From NCBI GenBank assembly GCA_035999765.1, contig CP108521.1, positions 10,416,001-10,480,000 on the forward strand: DNA of 64,000 bases. Reading direction: 5' to 3'. The position numbers and the translations under genes were made by a program. Origin of the DNA: Streptomyces sp. NBC_01231. GTDB taxonomy: Bacteria; Actinomycetota; Actinomycetes; Streptomycetales; Streptomycetaceae. Below, piece after piece: positions 9,431-18,281 of this stretch; within the stretch, counting starts at the first letter, position 1, and each line of letters begins with the position of its first letter. The notes below the pieces were generated by a model. The model was not told where the DNA came from, did no database searches, and worked only from the letters and a program-made list of their open reading frames with translations.

Positions 9431-9799
9431 ATGAAGGACCTCAAGTTCGAGCAGAAGCGCTCGCTGTCACGCTTCGAGGCGGCTGACCAGCTCACGGCCC
9501 TGGCGGCCGTGCTGAGGGAAGGTGGGGAGGCCGACCTGGAACTCGGCCCCGGGACGCTGAGTCTGCGCGTCCCCGACGACCTTCGCAGCGAGATCGAGGT
9601 CGAGGTCGGTGACGGGCAGATCGAGCTGGAGATCGAGTTCACGTGGCCGACCGCACCGGCCGGGACGGCGCCGTCGCGAGCGGCCGCGGGCACGGAGAAG
9701 GCCACGAGGGGAAAGAGCGTGCCCGCCAAGCCGCGTCGGAGCGGCACGGGCGCCGACAGGAGCAAGAGCGCGAAGCGGACGACCGCGAAAACGTCCTGA
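9431..9799 (+). CDS. amphi-Trp domain protein
   Basis: A small 122-residue protein. Residues 1 to about 75 match the amphi-Trp domain pattern: a short helix with conserved FEQKRSLSRFEAA, then alternating charged/hydrophobic strands ending in IELEIEFTW. The tail is Lys/Arg/Ala-rich (PAKPRRSGTGADRSKSAKR) and probably disordered, perhaps binding nucleic acid or a membrane. The function of the domain is not established. The ATG at 9431 starts the conserved part; upstream in-frame codons add unrelated sequence. It converges on the PPK2 gene. Confidence 0.82.
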   Translation: MKDLKFEQKRSLSRFEAADQLTALAAVLREGGEADLELGPGTLSLRVPDDLRSEIEVEVGDGQIELEIEFTWPTAPAGTAPSRAAAGTEKATRGKSVPAKPRRSGTGADRSKSAKRTTAKTS

Positions 9800-9883
9800 G
9801 GGCGCGTCGCCCACATGGTGCTGCACCACGCCGAGGTCGTCGCGGTCGTACCCCGAGCAGGTGTGAGCGGGGAGGCCGGTTGT

Positions 9884-10687
9884 TCAGAGGCTCGCCGCGT
9901 GGTCGGGGACGTAGGTCTGCAGATCACGGGACGGGCGTACGTAGCCGGTCGACTCCGGCCGCTTCGGCAGCCGCAGTACGGGCGGGGGAGCATCGCGGTA
10001 CGGCAGGGAGCCCAGAAGGTGGGCGATCATGTTCAGCCGGGCCCGGCGCTTGTCGTCGCTCTCGACCACGTACCACGGCGCCTCGCTGATGTCGGTGTGC
10101 ACCAGCATCGCGTCCTTGGCCCGCGAATAGGCCTCCCAGCGGGTGATCGACTCCAGGTCCATCGGGGACAGTTTCCAGCGTCGCAGCGGATCCTCCAGGC
10201 GGCGCCGGAAGCGTTCCTGCTGCTCGGTGTCGCTCACCGAGAACCAGTACTTGCGCAGCAGGATGCCCTCCTCGACCAACATGCGCTCGAAGATCGGGCA
10301 CTGGCGAAGGAAGAGCTGGTACTCCTCACTGGTGCAGAAGCCCATCACGTGCTCGACTCCGGCCCGGTTGTACCAGGACCGGTCGAACAGCACGATCTCC
10401 CCGGCGGCCGGCAGGTGCTCGATGTAGCGCTGGAAGTACCACTGGGTGCGCTCGCGCTCGGTCGGCTTCGGCAGCGCCGCGATCCGTGCCACGCGCGGGT
10501 TGAGGTGCTCGGCGACCCGTTTGATGGTGCCGCCCTTGCCCGCCGCGTCCCGTCCCTCGAAGACCACGACCAGCCGGGCGCCCTCCGCTCGCACCCACTC
10601 CTGCAGCTTCACCAGCTCCGTCTGCAGGCGGAGCAGTTCCCGCTCGTACGCCTTGCGCGGCAGCCTCGCCGCATTCTTGCCGGCCAT
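9884..10687 (-). CDS. Polyphosphate kinase 2 (PPK2) family protein
   Basis: This 267-residue protein is a single-domain PPK2. Walker A is GRDAAGKGGT (residues 45-54), Walker B is in LFDRSWYNR, and the lid module carries FLRQCPIFERMLVEEG. PPK2 enzymes phosphorylate nucleotides with polyphosphate as donor, usually making GTP or ATP from the diphosphates. The acidic residue after the lysine of Walker A and overall size suggest the nucleoside-diphosphate class, but this is an inference. It is divergent from the alcohol dehydrogenase gene with a 241-base gap between starts. Confidence 0.93.
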   Translation of the reverse strand: MAGKNAARLPRKAYERELLRLQTELVKLQEWVRAEGARLVVVFEGRDAAGKGGTIKRVAEHLNPRVARIAALPKPTERERTQWYFQRYIEHLPAAGEIVLFDRSWYNRAGVEHVMGFCTSEEYQLFLRQCPIFERMLVEEGILLRKYWFSVSDTEQQERFRRRLEDPLRRWKLSPMDLESITRWEAYSRAKDAMLVHTDISEAPWYVVESDDKRRARLNMIAHLLGSLPYRDAPPPVLRLPKRPESTGYVRPSRDLQTYVPDHAASL

Positions 10688-10928
10688 GCCGCCTCCACGC
10701 CCGATGACCTACGCCGATGGCATTCGGAGTCACTCATGCCCACGGTCGAACACCAGGACGCCACGGTACTTTCCGGCGAGGTGCCGCGCACCCTGGACGC
10801 CCCATGGCAGAGCGGGGCCGACAGGGACCGCGGCAGGGGCGGACGGCACAAGCGGTGCGGACGATTACCGGACAAACTGGATCTGAGGGGCAGTCTCGGG
10901 ATTCGAGCAAAGGATGGTGAGGAGCGTC

Positions 10929-11999
10929 ATGAAAGGCTTCGTGTTCCACGGCCCCGGGCAGTCCGCCTGGGAGGAGGTCCCGGACCCCGCCCTCAAGGAG
11001 CCCACCGACGCCATCGTGCGGGTCGACACCGTCACCATCTGCGGGACGGACCTGCACATCCTCAAGGGCGATGTGCCCGAGGTACGACCGGGCACCGTCC
11101 TGGGCCACGAGGCCGTCGGCGAGATCGTGGAGGTCGGCAGCGACGTCCGGACCGTCCGTCCGGGCGACCGTGTGCTGGTCTCCTGCATCACCGCCTGCGG
11201 CCGCTGCCGTTACTGCCGGGAGGGCAGCTATGGCCAGTGCCGAGGCGGAGGGGGCTGGATTCTCGGCCACCTGATCGACGGCACTCAGGCCGAGTACGTT
11301 CGCGTCCCTTTCGCCGACCTGTCCGTGCACGCGCTGCCCGGCGCGGTCGACAGCAAGGACGCCGTGCTGCTGGCCGACATCTTCCCGACCTCCTACGAGG
11401 TGGGCGTCCTCAACGGGCGGGTTCGCCCCGGCGACACCGTCGCCATCGTGGGAGCCGGTCCCATCGGCCTCGCGGCGATCGCGACGGCGCGTCTGTTCGC
11501 TCCCGAGCGGATCGTCGCCGTCGACCTGGCCGTGTCCCGGCTGGAGGCGGCCAAGCAGCTCGGCGCCGATGCCGTGGCCGACGCCCGCGAGGACCCGGCG
11601 CAACTGGTCGCCGACCTCACCGACGGTCTCGGCGCGGACGTGGTCATCGAGGCGGTCGGCGTGCCGGAGAGCTTCGAGCTGTGCACCCGCATGGTGCGGC
11701 CCGGCGGCCACGTGGCCAACGTGGGCGTCCACGGCAAGCCCGCCACCCTGCACCTGGAAGACCTGTGGATCAAGAACGTGACCATCACCACCGGTCTGGT
11801 GGACACCCACTCGACGCCCACCCTGCTGCGCATGGCGGCAGCCGGCCAGCTGCCCACCGCACAGCTCGTCACCCACACCTTCCCGCTGGAGCGCGTGGAG
11901 GAGGCCTACGAGGTCTTCGCCCGGGCCGCCGACACCGGCGCCCTCAAGGTGGTGCTCGGCGGGCCGTCGCACGAGGAGATCGCCGTGCGGGCGGCCTGA
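10929..11999 (+). CDS. Zinc-dependent alcohol dehydrogenase family protein
   Basis: A 356-residue medium-chain dehydrogenase/reductase. CGTDLHILKG and GHEAVGEIVEVG give the catalytic zinc site, CGRCRYCREGSYGQC the structural zinc cysteines, and VGAGPIGLAAIATAR the Rossmann NAD(P) site. The sequence type is close to the (S,S)-butanediol/alcohol dehydrogenases found in actinomycete stress clusters. The ATG at 10929, after GGTGAGGAGCG, is better than the upstream GTG at 10914. Its substrate is not known; proximity to PPK2 may hint at an energy-stress role. Confidence 0.92.
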   Translation: MKGFVFHGPGQSAWEEVPDPALKEPTDAIVRVDTVTICGTDLHILKGDVPEVRPGTVLGHEAVGEIVEVGSDVRTVRPGDRVLVSCITACGRCRYCREGSYGQCRGGGGWILGHLIDGTQAEYVRVPFADLSVHALPGAVDSKDAVLLADIFPTSYEVGVLNGRVRPGDTVAIVGAGPIGLAAIATARLFAPERIVAVDLAVSRLEAAKQLGADAVADAREDPAQLVADLTDGLGADVVIEAVGVPESFELCTRMVRPGGHVANVGVHGKPATLHLEDLWIKNVTITTGLVDTHSTPTLLRMAAAGQLPTAQLVTHTFPLERVEEAYEVFARAADTGALKVVLGGPSHEEIAVRAA

Positions 12000-12165
12000 C
12001 GCGAGGAGGCGACGGACCATGACCGAACGGCCGACGGACCCCGGCGAGGCGCACCCACGGCGAGGCGCAGCGGCCCGCGCGACAGGCGTACGGCACGCCG
12101 TGGGCGGGGGCCGTCGAGACGTGTGGGTGCGCCCTCTTCGGTCCTGCGGGCCAAGGTGACAGGCG

Positions 12166-12639
12166 TCAGCGGCTCGCGGAGTCCAGGGCCGACTGGAGTG
12201 AATCGTGGTAGCCCTCGCTGGTGTACGTGGCTCCGGAGACCGTGTCGATGTCGGCGCTCTGGGCGGTGAGCGCCTCTCTGGTCAACTGCGGGATGGCGTA
12301 CGCGTTGATCTGCTGATCCCTCGGGTTCTCCTGCGGGTAGGTGACCGCGGTGACGTCGGTGAGCTTCCCGTTCTTCAGCGTGACGCGGACCTGGACGGGG
12401 CCGTAGCGGGTCTGGACCGAGTCCCCGGTGAGGGTCTGGGTCCCCGTGGCCGAGCCGCTCGATCCGGTTGCTCCACCTGACGCGCTCGAACTGCTGGATG
12501 GTGCGGGAGACGTGGCCGTCCCGGTCACGGAGGGCGTGGTGTGCGGCTTCAGCGACAGCAGCAGCACCATCCCGGAGACGGTCGCGGCGCTCGCCAGCAC
12601 GACGCGGCGCAGCGGACGGTTCTTCCTCAACGTGTGCAA
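12166..12639 (-). CDS. FMN-binding domain protein (likely flavinylated, exported)
   Basis: The gene encodes about 157 residues: a basic start, one hydrophobic segment that anchors or exports it, a Ser/Thr/Gly-rich linker, and an FMN_bind domain. The domain ends in DTVSGATYTSEGY, which fits the ApbE flavin-transfer consensus Dxx(S/T)GA(T/S), so the Thr of SGAT should carry covalent FMN outside the cell. No ATG or GTG fits; TTG at 12639 has GAGG five bases upstream, and TTG at 12630 is an alternative. It follows the ferric-reductase-like gene after seven bases, so both are one operon. No apbE gene is in the window. Confidence 0.85.
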   Translation of the reverse strand: MHTLRKNRPLRRVVLASAATVSGMVLLLSLKPHTTPSVTGTATSPAPSSSSSASGGATGSSGSATGTQTLTGDSVQTRYGPVQVRVTLKNGKLTDVTAVTYPQENPRDQQINAYAIPQLTREALTAQSADIDTVSGATYTSEGYHDSLQSALDSASR

Positions 12640-12646
12640 GACGGCC

Positions 12647-13999
12647 TCACAGCTCGAAGGACTCGTGGTGGATACGGCGGTCCGGAACCCCTGCGGTGCG
12701 CAGCGCCTCGTACAGGTCCCGCGCGAACCCGTGCGGGCCGCACAGGTACACGTCATGGGCGTCCAGGTCGGGCACGGCCGCGCGCAGGGATTCGGCGGTG
12801 ATGCCCGGGCGGTGACCGTGCGGACCGTTCAGGGCGTAGAGCACCTTCGCCCCGCGCCACCGCGCCACGGCCTCCAGTTCGCCGCCCAGAGCGAGGTCCT
12901 CCGCCGTGCGCGCGCGGTACAGGAGCGTGACGTCGCCGGGCAGCGTCTCGAACAGGGCCCGCAGCGGGGTGATGCCGACACCGCCCGCGACCAGCAGGGA
13001 CTTGTGCGAGGTCTGGCGGTCGGCGGTCAGCGCCCCGTAGGGTCCCTCCGCCCACACCCGGGTGCCCGGCCGCAGCAGGGCGACGGCGGCGCTGTGGTCG
13101 CCGAGCGCCTTGACGGTGATGCGCAGCAGGTCCGGGCGCGGCGGCGCGGACAGGGAGTACGGCGTGGAGGTCCAGCGCAGGCCCTCGGTCAGGAACCGCC
13201 AGCGCAGGAACTGTCCCGGCCGGGCACCCATCTCGTGCAGCCGTCGACCCCGTACGACGACGGAGTACACGCCCGGCGCCTCCCTGTGCACGGAGTCGAC
13301 CCGCAGCCGGTGACGCAGGTTGAGCCGTACCGGGGCGAGGATCCGGAACCACCCCACCAGGGCCGCGACGCCCAGGTACAGCGCGTACCAGGCGGCCTGA
13401 GCGGGCCGACTGCCGACGAGGTCGGAGCCCAGGGCGAGCTGGTGGCCGAAGGAGAGGAAGGCCGCGGCGTAGGTGAGCAGGTGCAGGTAGTACCAGAACT
13501 CGTGGCTGACCCGACGGCGCACCGCGCCGGCCGAGACGAGCCCGACCGCGAACAGGATGACGGCGCCGGCGGTGGCCTTGAGCATCTCCGGATAGTGCAG
13601 GACCACGGTGAGGGTCTCGTCCAGGACCGAGGAACCGTCCTGGGCCGCGTACCCGAGCAGGATGAGCACGACGTGTGTCACCAGCAGGCAGATCGTGTAG
13701 CGGCCCGCCCTCGCGTGCCAGCGCGCCACCCGGTCCGACCCGATCCGCCGCTCCAGGAGCGGGACACGGGCCATCAGAGCGACGAGGACCGCGCAGGCGT
13801 ATCCGCACAGCAGCCCGGCGATCCGCCCGGCGCCGGTCAGCCGGCCCGCGGTGCCGACGACCGACCCGGTGTCGTGCCACCACAGGGCGAGCACGGCGGC
13901 GGCCCCGCCCCACAGGACGGCGAGCACGGGGCCGGCGGGGGAGCGCCGTGGCGCGGGAGGCGCGGGGGCGACCCATCGTTGCGCGTACGCCGTCGTCAT
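12647..13999 (-). CDS. Ferric-reductase-like membrane flavoprotein (NOX/FRE type)
   Basis: A 450-residue protein with an N-terminal membrane domain of about six helices carrying paired His residues for heme (RWHARAGRYT, THVVLILLGYA, YYLHLLTYAAAFLSFGHQ). It is fused to a cytoplasmic ferredoxin-reductase module: FLRWRF and TPYSLSAPP for FAD, VAGGVGITPLRALFE and YLCGPHGF for NAD(P)H. It would move electrons from NAD(P)H across the membrane, here most likely to the FMN-binding partner encoded just downstream. ATG at 13999 starts the natural N-terminus; the longer frame runs into the intergenic region. It is divergent from the two-component system. Confidence 0.92.
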   Translation of the reverse strand: MTTAYAQRWVAPAPPAPRRSPAGPVLAVLWGGAAAVLALWWHDTGSVVGTAGRLTGAGRIAGLLCGYACAVLVALMARVPLLERRIGSDRVARWHARAGRYTICLLVTHVVLILLGYAAQDGSSVLDETLTVVLHYPEMLKATAGAVILFAVGLVSAGAVRRRVSHEFWYYLHLLTYAAAFLSFGHQLALGSDLVGSRPAQAAWYALYLGVAALVGWFRILAPVRLNLRHRLRVDSVHREAPGVYSVVVRGRRLHEMGARPGQFLRWRFLTEGLRWTSTPYSLSAPPRPDLLRITVKALGDHSAAVALLRPGTRVWAEGPYGALTADRQTSHKSLLVAGGVGITPLRALFETLPGDVTLLYRARTAEDLALGGELEAVARWRGAKVLYALNGPHGHRPGITAESLRAAVPDLDAHDVYLCGPHGFARDLYEALRTAGVPDRRIHHESFEL

Positions 14000-14065
14000 C
14001 CGTATGTCCCTTCGGCTGTCCGTACGTCCCGTCGGCCGTCCGGGACGACACTGTGCCGACGCAAC

Positions 14066-14180
14066 CTCTGAGCCCGCTCTCAGCGCGTGGTGGGCGGTGC
14101 GGGCCCCGCCGCAGGTGGGAAGGGCCACCGAGTCGATCGGAGTCGACGGGCGGCGCGGCGGACTCACAGCGAACTCAGAG
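14066..14180. promoter_or_regulatory. CTCAGAG-type repeat elements in the divergent promoter region
   Basis: Two direct copies, CTCACAG (14163-14169) and CTCAGAG (14174-14180), lie 11 bases apart, about 50 bases before the response-regulator ATG. The same heptamer in reverse orientation, CTCTGAG, is at 14066-14072, about 67 bases before the ferric-reductase start. OmpR-family regulators bind direct repeats one helix turn apart, so these are candidate sites for the adjacent regulator on both promoters. Confidence 0.4.
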
Positions 14181-14229
14181 GTCGGGGAAGCGGCCCGGGA
14201 CACGGTGAGACCGCATCCTGGTACGTGAG

Positions 14230-14979
14230 ATGAACACTCCCCGCCACCGCGGCTCCGGCCGCCCCGCGCTGACCCGGACCGACGGCGCCCCGCTCCGGGT
14301 CCTCGTCGTCGACGACGACCCCGACCTCGCGGAGGTCCTCTCCGGTGCCCTGCGGTACGAGGGCTGGGAGGTACGCACGGCCGGCGACGGCGTGTCGGCC
14401 CTCGCCGGGGCACGCGAGCTGTTGCCCGACGCCGTCGTCCTCGACGTCATGCTCCCGGACACCGACGGCTTCGCCGTGCTGCGCTCGCTGCACGCCGTGC
14501 GGCCCGACGTGTGCGTGCTCTTCCTGACCGCACGGGACGCCGTCGAGGACCGCATCGCGGGCATCACGGCGGGCGGCGACGACTACGTGACGAAACCGTT
14601 CAGCCTGGAGGAGGTCGTGGCCCGCCTGCGCGGACTGCTCCGCCGTGCCGGCATGGCCCGGCAGACCGAGGACGGACCGCGGCTGACCGTCGGCGACCTG
14701 GTCATGGACGAGGAGGCCCGTGAGGTCACCCGCGGTGGCGAGCTCATCGAACTGTCCCCGACGGAGTTCGAACTGCTGCGCCTGCTCATGCGCAACCCGC
14801 GACGCGTGCTCAGCAAGGCACAGATCCTCGACCGCGTATGGTCCTACGACTTCGGCGGGCAGGCCCATGTCGTCGAGCTGTACATCTCCTACCTGCGCAA
14901 AAAGGTGGACGCGGGCCGCCCGCCCATGATCCACACGGTGCGGGGCGCCGGTTACGTGCTCAAGCCGGTGGCCCGGTGA
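14230..14979 (+). CDS. OmpR-family response regulator
   Basis: A 249-residue regulator. The receiver domain has the acidic pocket VVDDD, phospho-acceptor Asp72 in LDVMLPDTDG, the Thr in LFLTARD and Lys122 in YVTKPF. The C-terminal winged helix (about 150-247) ends with VRGAGYVLKP, the family signature. An N-terminal extension of about 20 residues precedes the receiver. The stop overlaps the GTG start of the sensor kinase (GTGA). It likely responds to an envelope signal and controls the divergent FMN-binding/ferric-reductase operon; that target is inferred only from position and repeated heptamers. Confidence 0.93.
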   Translation: MNTPRHRGSGRPALTRTDGAPLRVLVVDDDPDLAEVLSGALRYEGWEVRTAGDGVSALAGARELLPDAVVLDVMLPDTDGFAVLRSLHAVRPDVCVLFLTARDAVEDRIAGITAGGDDYVTKPFSLEEVVARLRGLLRRAGMARQTEDGPRLTVGDLVMDEEAREVTRGGELIELSPTEFELLRLLMRNPRRVLSKAQILDRVWSYDFGGQAHVVELYISYLRKKVDAGRPPMIHTVRGAGYVLKPVAR

Positions 14980-16511
14980 GGGCGGGGCTGCGGCAGCGTC
15001 TCGCGCGCGATCGGTTGCGGCCCGGGGTGAGGCGGTGGCTGCCGCGCCCGTCCTGGCCGCACACGCTGAGGGCGCGGCTCACCGTCGGCCTCGTCGTGCT
15101 GCTCGCGGTCAGCTGCGCGGCCGTCGGGGTGGCGGCGGTGGTTGAGCTGAACGGCTTTCTCACCGGCCGTCTCGACCAGCAGCTGCGCGAGACGGGCGCA
15201 CGGTTCCCGGCAAGCCTGGAGCACGGCGGCAGCCTGCCGTCGGACCACGACGGTGACGAGGACGGCGACGGTGACACCCGCCGGCAGACCGTAGGAACCT
15301 TCGGTGCCCGGCTGGTCGGCGACACGGTCACCAACGCCGCGGTGGTGGCCTCCGGCAGCGGTACGGGCACGGTGACCGTCTCGCTCGGGACGCAGGACAG
15401 GAGACGGCTCGCCGGGTTGCCGGCCGACGACGAGGGGCACACCACCGATCTCTCGTCCCTGGGCGAGTACCGCCTGATGGCAGCCCAGGGCAGGGACGGC
15501 GACATCCTGATCACCGGGTTGCCCATGGAGCCCGTGGAGGCCACCGTCCACCGGCTGGAACTCGTCGCCGCGATCGTCTTCGGCGCGGCGCTCGCCGTCG
15601 CCGGTGTCGCGGGAGCGCTGTGGGTGCGCTGGTCGCTGCGACCGCTCAGCCGGGTGGCCGCGACCGCCACCCGGGTCAGTGAACTACCGCTCTCCAGCGG
15701 TGAGGTGGCGCCCGCGCCACGCGCGCCCGAGAGCGACCCGCGCAGCGAGGTCGGACGCGTCGCCGACGCCTTCAACGCGATGCTCGGCCACGTCGAGGAC
15801 GCGCTGACCAAACGGCACGCCAGCGAGGAACGACTGCGCAGCTTCGCCGCCGACGCCAGCCACGAGCTGCGCACGCCCGTGGCATCGGTCCGCGGTCACG
15901 CGGAACTGGCGCTGCTGCACCCGGGCCCCGTGCCGGGGAAGGTGGTGCGGGCCCTGGAGCGCATCGAGGCCGAGGCGGCCCGCATGGGCGAGATGGTCGA
16001 CGACCTGCTGCTCCTCGCCCGCCTCGACGCGGGCCGCCCCCTGGAGCGCCTCCCCGTCGACCTGACCCGCCTGGTCCTGGACGCGGTGACGGACGCGCAG
16101 GCCGCGGGCCCCGGACACCGCTGGACGCTGGAACTGTCCGAGGAGCCGGTGACGGTGCCGGGCGACGCCCACCGGCTCCATCAGGTGCTGGCCAACCTGC
16201 TGGCCAACGCGCGCCTGCACACACCCGTCGGCAGTACGGTGACCATCTCCCTGGAGACCGAGGACAGCACGGCGGTGCTGAAGATCCACGACGACGGTCC
16301 TGGCGTCGCCGCGGACGTGCGGCCCAGGGTCTTCGAACGCTTCACCCGCGCGGACCGCCGCCGCACCGAGGACGCGGGCACCGGTGCCGGCACCGGCCTC
16401 GGTCTGTCGATCGTGGCGGCGGTGGCGGAGGCCCACAGCGGAAGCGTCACCCTCGTGAGCCGTCCTGGATCGACCACGTTCACCGTACGGCTCCCCACCG
16501 ACGTCGGATGA
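14976..16511 (+). CDS. Two-component sensor histidine kinase
   Basis: A 511-residue membrane kinase. One helix near residues 35-60, an outer sensor loop of about 130 residues with an acidic GDEDGDGD run, and a second helix near 190-215 are followed by HAMP, a HisKA domain with His296 in SHELRTP, and an HATPase domain with NLLANARLHTP, DDGPGV and GTGLGLSI. The GTG at 14976 is coupled to the regulator gene. The acidic patch in the sensor loop could bind a metal cation, which would suit control of a ferric-reductase-like system; this is inference. Confidence 0.92.
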   Translation: MRAGLRQRLARDRLRPGVRRWLPRPSWPHTLRARLTVGLVVLLAVSCAAVGVAAVVELNGFLTGRLDQQLRETGARFPASLEHGGSLPSDHDGDEDGDGDTRRQTVGTFGARLVGDTVTNAAVVASGSGTGTVTVSLGTQDRRRLAGLPADDEGHTTDLSSLGEYRLMAAQGRDGDILITGLPMEPVEATVHRLELVAAIVFGAALAVAGVAGALWVRWSLRPLSRVAATATRVSELPLSSGEVAPAPRAPESDPRSEVGRVADAFNAMLGHVEDALTKRHASEERLRSFAADASHELRTPVASVRGHAELALLHPGPVPGKVVRALERIEAEAARMGEMVDDLLLLARLDAGRPLERLPVDLTRLVLDAVTDAQAAGPGHRWTLELSEEPVTVPGDAHRLHQVLANLLANARLHTPVGSTVTISLETEDSTAVLKIHDDGPGVAADVRPRVFERFTRADRRRTEDAGTGAGTGLGLSIVAAVAEAHSGSVTLVSRPGSTTFTVRLPTDVG

Positions 16512-16533
16512 TCGCAAGCCGTCGGCGCGGTGA

Positions 16534-17205
16534 TCACGGGCGCTCCTGAGCGGCGGTCGGCTCCGAGCCGCCCTGGTCGAGACGGAACGGTGGGTACGTG
16601 TCCGTCATCAGAGCGGCGTAGGCGCAGACTCGCAGGACCCACCGGTCGAGGCCGATGATCAGATCGAACAGATCCTTCGGATACTTCTCGGTGAAGGCCA
16701 GGACCACGGCCGCGATGACCGTCAGCAGGGTGATGAGCCCGCCGGACCACCAGCCGACGTGGGCGCCGCCGAGGAAGAAGCCGAGGACCATGTAGTGCGG
16801 GATGGCCAGGAGCCACCACTTCACCAGCACCAGGCCGCGGGAGAGACGCTCCGGGTAGGCGATGTCCAGCCGTGCCGGGTAATCCGGTTCCTCGCCCAGG
16901 CTGAACGGCGGGTAACGGTCGGTGCCCAGGGCGTCGTACGAGTAGAAGGCGACCCGCCAACTCCAGCGCAGCACACCCAGGTTGAAGTCGAACAGGGAGC
17001 GGGGATAGCGCTCGGTGAACAGGATGGCGAAGAACGCGATCACGGTCACCACGGTGAAGGCGATCCAGAGGAAGAACAGCACGATGTAGTGCGGAATGGC
17101 GAGGATCCACTTCACGAGCCACAGCCATCGGGACAGCGGCGAGTCGATACGCGCGTTCACCTGGACCGGCTGGCCCGGGAATCCGACCGGAGACGTCATG
17201 GTCAT
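16534..17205 (-). CDS. DUF4389 membrane protein
   Basis: A 223-residue protein built of two similar halves, each with a hydrophobic LVKW(I/W)LAIPHY(I/M)VL helix, a second helix, and an ER/KYP(R/K)(S/D)LFD segment followed by DRYPPFSL or DTYPPFRL. That duplication is the DUF4389 pattern. Four transmembrane helices are expected. The family has no known function. An ATG at 17205 is used; MTMTSP at the start leaves a second ATG six bases on. It lies close behind the histidine kinase gene but in convergent orientation. Confidence 0.85.
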   Translation of the reverse strand: MTMTSPVGFPGQPVQVNARIDSPLSRWLWLVKWILAIPHYIVLFFLWIAFTVVTVIAFFAILFTERYPRSLFDFNLGVLRWSWRVAFYSYDALGTDRYPPFSLGEEPDYPARLDIAYPERLSRGLVLVKWWLLAIPHYMVLGFFLGGAHVGWWSGGLITLLTVIAAVVLAFTEKYPKDLFDLIIGLDRWVLRVCAYAALMTDTYPPFRLDQGGSEPTAAQERP

Positions 17206-17342
17206 CAGCTCCTTCGCCCCGACGGTTGAATCGAGGGGGTGGGCTCATGACCAGCCTGACTGCTTCCGCGCGACGCCGCGAGGGCAGCGTGGACCCGTCA
17301 GAGAGGAGGTGTTGTCCTGCGCAGCCGCCGACCGGTCCCGCA

Positions 17343-17927
17343 TCACGTGGCCTTGGGCCCCCACTGAGGTCCGACCTGAGCCCACTCACGGCCCCACTGT
17401 TCGTATCGCCCCTGGTCGAGCCGCCACTGCGCGAGGCGTCCGGCGGCGAACGTCAGACCCCCGAAGGTGAGCGCGGCCCCGGCGCCGAGCAGGGCCGCCT
17501 CGGCGGCCGCCGCACCCGCGGTGGGCGGTTCTGCGGCGAGCTGACCCTGACTGTCCATCCAGATCATGACTCTTGATCCGGGCTTGTGCCCGGAGCCCAC
17601 CAGGGTCCAGCCAGTACGGGTGGAGCCGTCCGACACCGTCCAGCGGACTTTCGCCCGGACACGCTCGGAGGTCGTGGCTTCCCCTGTCGACACCGCTCCG
17701 GCCGTGTTCTCCACGAGGACGGCCGGGACCGAGTGGCGCTCGCGTCGCAGTTCAGCGAAGGAGTCGGCGGCCGCGCGGGCCGCCACCACGCCGACGAGGG
17801 TGCCGCCCAGTGCGATGACCGTCCACACGACGAGGACGATCCAGGCTTCGACGATGTCCGCGTGCCGGCGCAACGGATTGCTCCGCCACCGCCAGCACCT
17901 CCGCGTCGTTCGCGTTGCCTCGCGCAT
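17343..17927 (-). CDS. Rv1733c-family membrane protein
   Basis: A 194-residue protein with two transmembrane helices, one near residues 28-50 and one near 140-165, and an outer domain between them that contains VLVENTA and VRWTVSDGSTRTG. This layout fits the Rv1733c family of actinobacterial membrane proteins, whose job is unknown; the Mycobacterium member is dormancy-linked. ATG at 17927 is preferred because MREATRTTRR matches the basic N-terminus of relatives, although the frame is open further. A helix-breaking GQLAAEPP motif follows the outer domain. Confidence 0.8.
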   Translation of the reverse strand: MREATRTTRRCWRWRSNPLRRHADIVEAWIVLVVWTVIALGGTLVGVVAARAAADSFAELRRERHSVPAVLVENTAGAVSTGEATTSERVRAKVRWTVSDGSTRTGWTLVGSGHKPGSRVMIWMDSQGQLAAEPPTAGAAAAEAALLGAGAALTFGGLTFAAGRLAQWRLDQGRYEQWGREWAQVGPQWGPKAT

Positions 17928-18208
17928 GGGACCGCACCTCCTCGTCGTCCCTGAGAGGAAGGTGACACCCGGGAACGAGCGGCGCTGGGGCCGACCGGAC
18001 GACATCGTGGGGCCGGCCGGTACACCCCTCACCTCCAGCCTTGGGCTGTTCGCGCTGGTGCGCAAGCGGTGGCAGGGGCCGCCGGAGACGCGCCCCGGCA
18101 GCGCTGCCGCGGGCCGGGTGCGGCCGGTCGTCGGGCTCGTCGTGGAAGCGCGCGCTCGGTGCGTGTTTTGCTCGGCCTGAAGCGCCCCGCCACGCTAGGG
18201 AGATCGCC

Positions 18209-18240
18209 CTGCCCGTGCGGACAGCCGTCCGCACGGGCAG
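18209..18240 (-). terminator. Strong hairpin terminator after the nucleotidyltransferase gene
   Basis: A perfect 14-base stem (18209-18222 with 18227-18240) closes on the four-base loop AGCC. It lies 41 bases past the stop of the nucleotidyltransferase gene. There is no clear T-run, as is usual in high-GC actinomycetes. Confidence 0.7.
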
Positions 18241-18281
18241 GCGGGAGAGACGTGGCGGTGCGCGAGCCCGCCGACGCGCGG

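Noticed and set aside
9815..12022. A 735-codon plus-strand frame
   Set aside because: It overlaps PPK2 antisense and the alcohol dehydrogenase in another frame, with no motifs of its own.
12019..12159. A 46-codon plus-strand frame after the alcohol dehydrogenase with GGAGG nine bases upstream
   Set aside because: The residues are Arg/Gly/Pro-rich without a family pattern. It may be a small protein but the evidence is too thin.
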